NCBI RefSeq assembly: GCF_016908775.1
Contig: NZ_JAFBEP010000011.1
Location: 19,862 to 83,861, forward strand
Reading direction: 5' to 3'
From: Defluviitalea raffinosedens
Lineage (GTDB): Bacteria > Bacillota > Clostridia > Lachnospirales > Defluviitaleaceae
DNA: 64,000 nucleotides
In this document: positions 63,960-64,000 of the stretch, in pieces
Numbering within the stretch: the first letter of the stretch is position 1
Layout: each line of letters begins with the position of its first letter
Position numbers and translations under genes: made by a program
Notes under the pieces: model-generated
What the model was told of the DNA's origin: nothing
What the model saw: only the letters and a program-made list of their open reading frames with translations
Database searches by the model: none

Positions 63960-64000
63960 TGGCTCCCCGAGTAGGATTCGAACCTACGACCCTCCGGTTA
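63960..64000 (-). tRNA. tRNA-Asn (GTT), 3' half, cut by the window end
   Basis: The visible part has the T arm GTAGG-TTCGAAT-CCTAC, acceptor half TCGGGGA, discriminator G and encoded CCA, and starts at the last anticodon base (TAACCGG). This fits Asn; the full anticodon is off the window. Confidence 0.75.

Overview
The window looks like a chromosomal segment from a low-GC, spore-forming, anaerobic member of the Clostridia, probably related to the Lachnospirales. The clues are AT-rich spacers, strong AGGAGG ribosome sites with some GTG and TTG starts, a Spo0E-like phosphatase, spore-type polysaccharide deacetylase and SleB-like hydrolase genes, AddAB instead of RecBCD, a type III glutamine synthetase, and small families typical of Clostridia (DUF6514, DUF5721). 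The species cannot be named from sequence alone.

Layout. 1-12.6 kb is housekeeping: rlmD (cut by the window edge), yebC, a HAD phosphatase, cysK behind a palindromic operator, a CoA-binding protein, yigZ, hflX, and glnN behind an attenuator-like leader, then an aldo/keto reductase. 12.8-20 kb holds Spo0E and polysaccharide deacetylase genes and a cluster matching flavin-based extracellular electron transfer: polyprenyl diphosphate synthase, Gx membrane protein, NusG-II protein, ApbE flavin transferase, a lipoprotein with two flavinylation motifs, and a divergent membrane-anchored type II NADH dehydrogenase. 20-36 kb carries truA, a CBS protein, htpG with a CIRCE box, an addB-alaX-aroK-addA run, a lipoprotein deacetylase, a soluble chemotaxis receptor and a LacX-type epimerase. 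36-45 kb holds two sugar ABC transporters. One is a complete ChvE/MmsAB set; the other is split between two divergent units next to a DeoR regulator. Repeated DeoR-type boxes lie before chvE. 45-53 kb contains a DHH phosphoesterase, a LURP-one protein, a LysM/SleB cell-wall hydrolase, a GDT1-type manganese exporter with a yybP-ykoY riboswitch, a cluster of three perfect DnaA boxes, an acyltransferase and a large secreted copper-amine-oxidase-domain protein.

53.2-63 kb is a more AT-rich accessory island. It holds a PemK/MazF-like toxin gene with no visible antitoxin, a consensus promoter driving a structured region without a gene (candidate small RNA), an unrecognised two-gene unit with three winged-helix-like segments and a HEPN/DUF4145-like domain, and a complete type I restriction-modification operon (hsdM-hsdS-hsdR). 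HsdR begins with a domain carrying the same short signature as the unknown protein. The window ends in a minus-strand array of ten tRNA genes, the last one cut off.

How it fits together. NADH dehydrogenase, quinone-type polyprenyl synthesis, ApbE and the flavoprotein would carry electrons from NADH to the cell surface. The island combines nucleic-acid defence genes next to a tRNA array. Several genes carry visible RNA or DNA control elements (glnN leader, Mn riboswitch, CIRCE, DeoR boxes). Coordinates, motifs and hairpins were read by eye; family names rest on motif recognition, not database searches.
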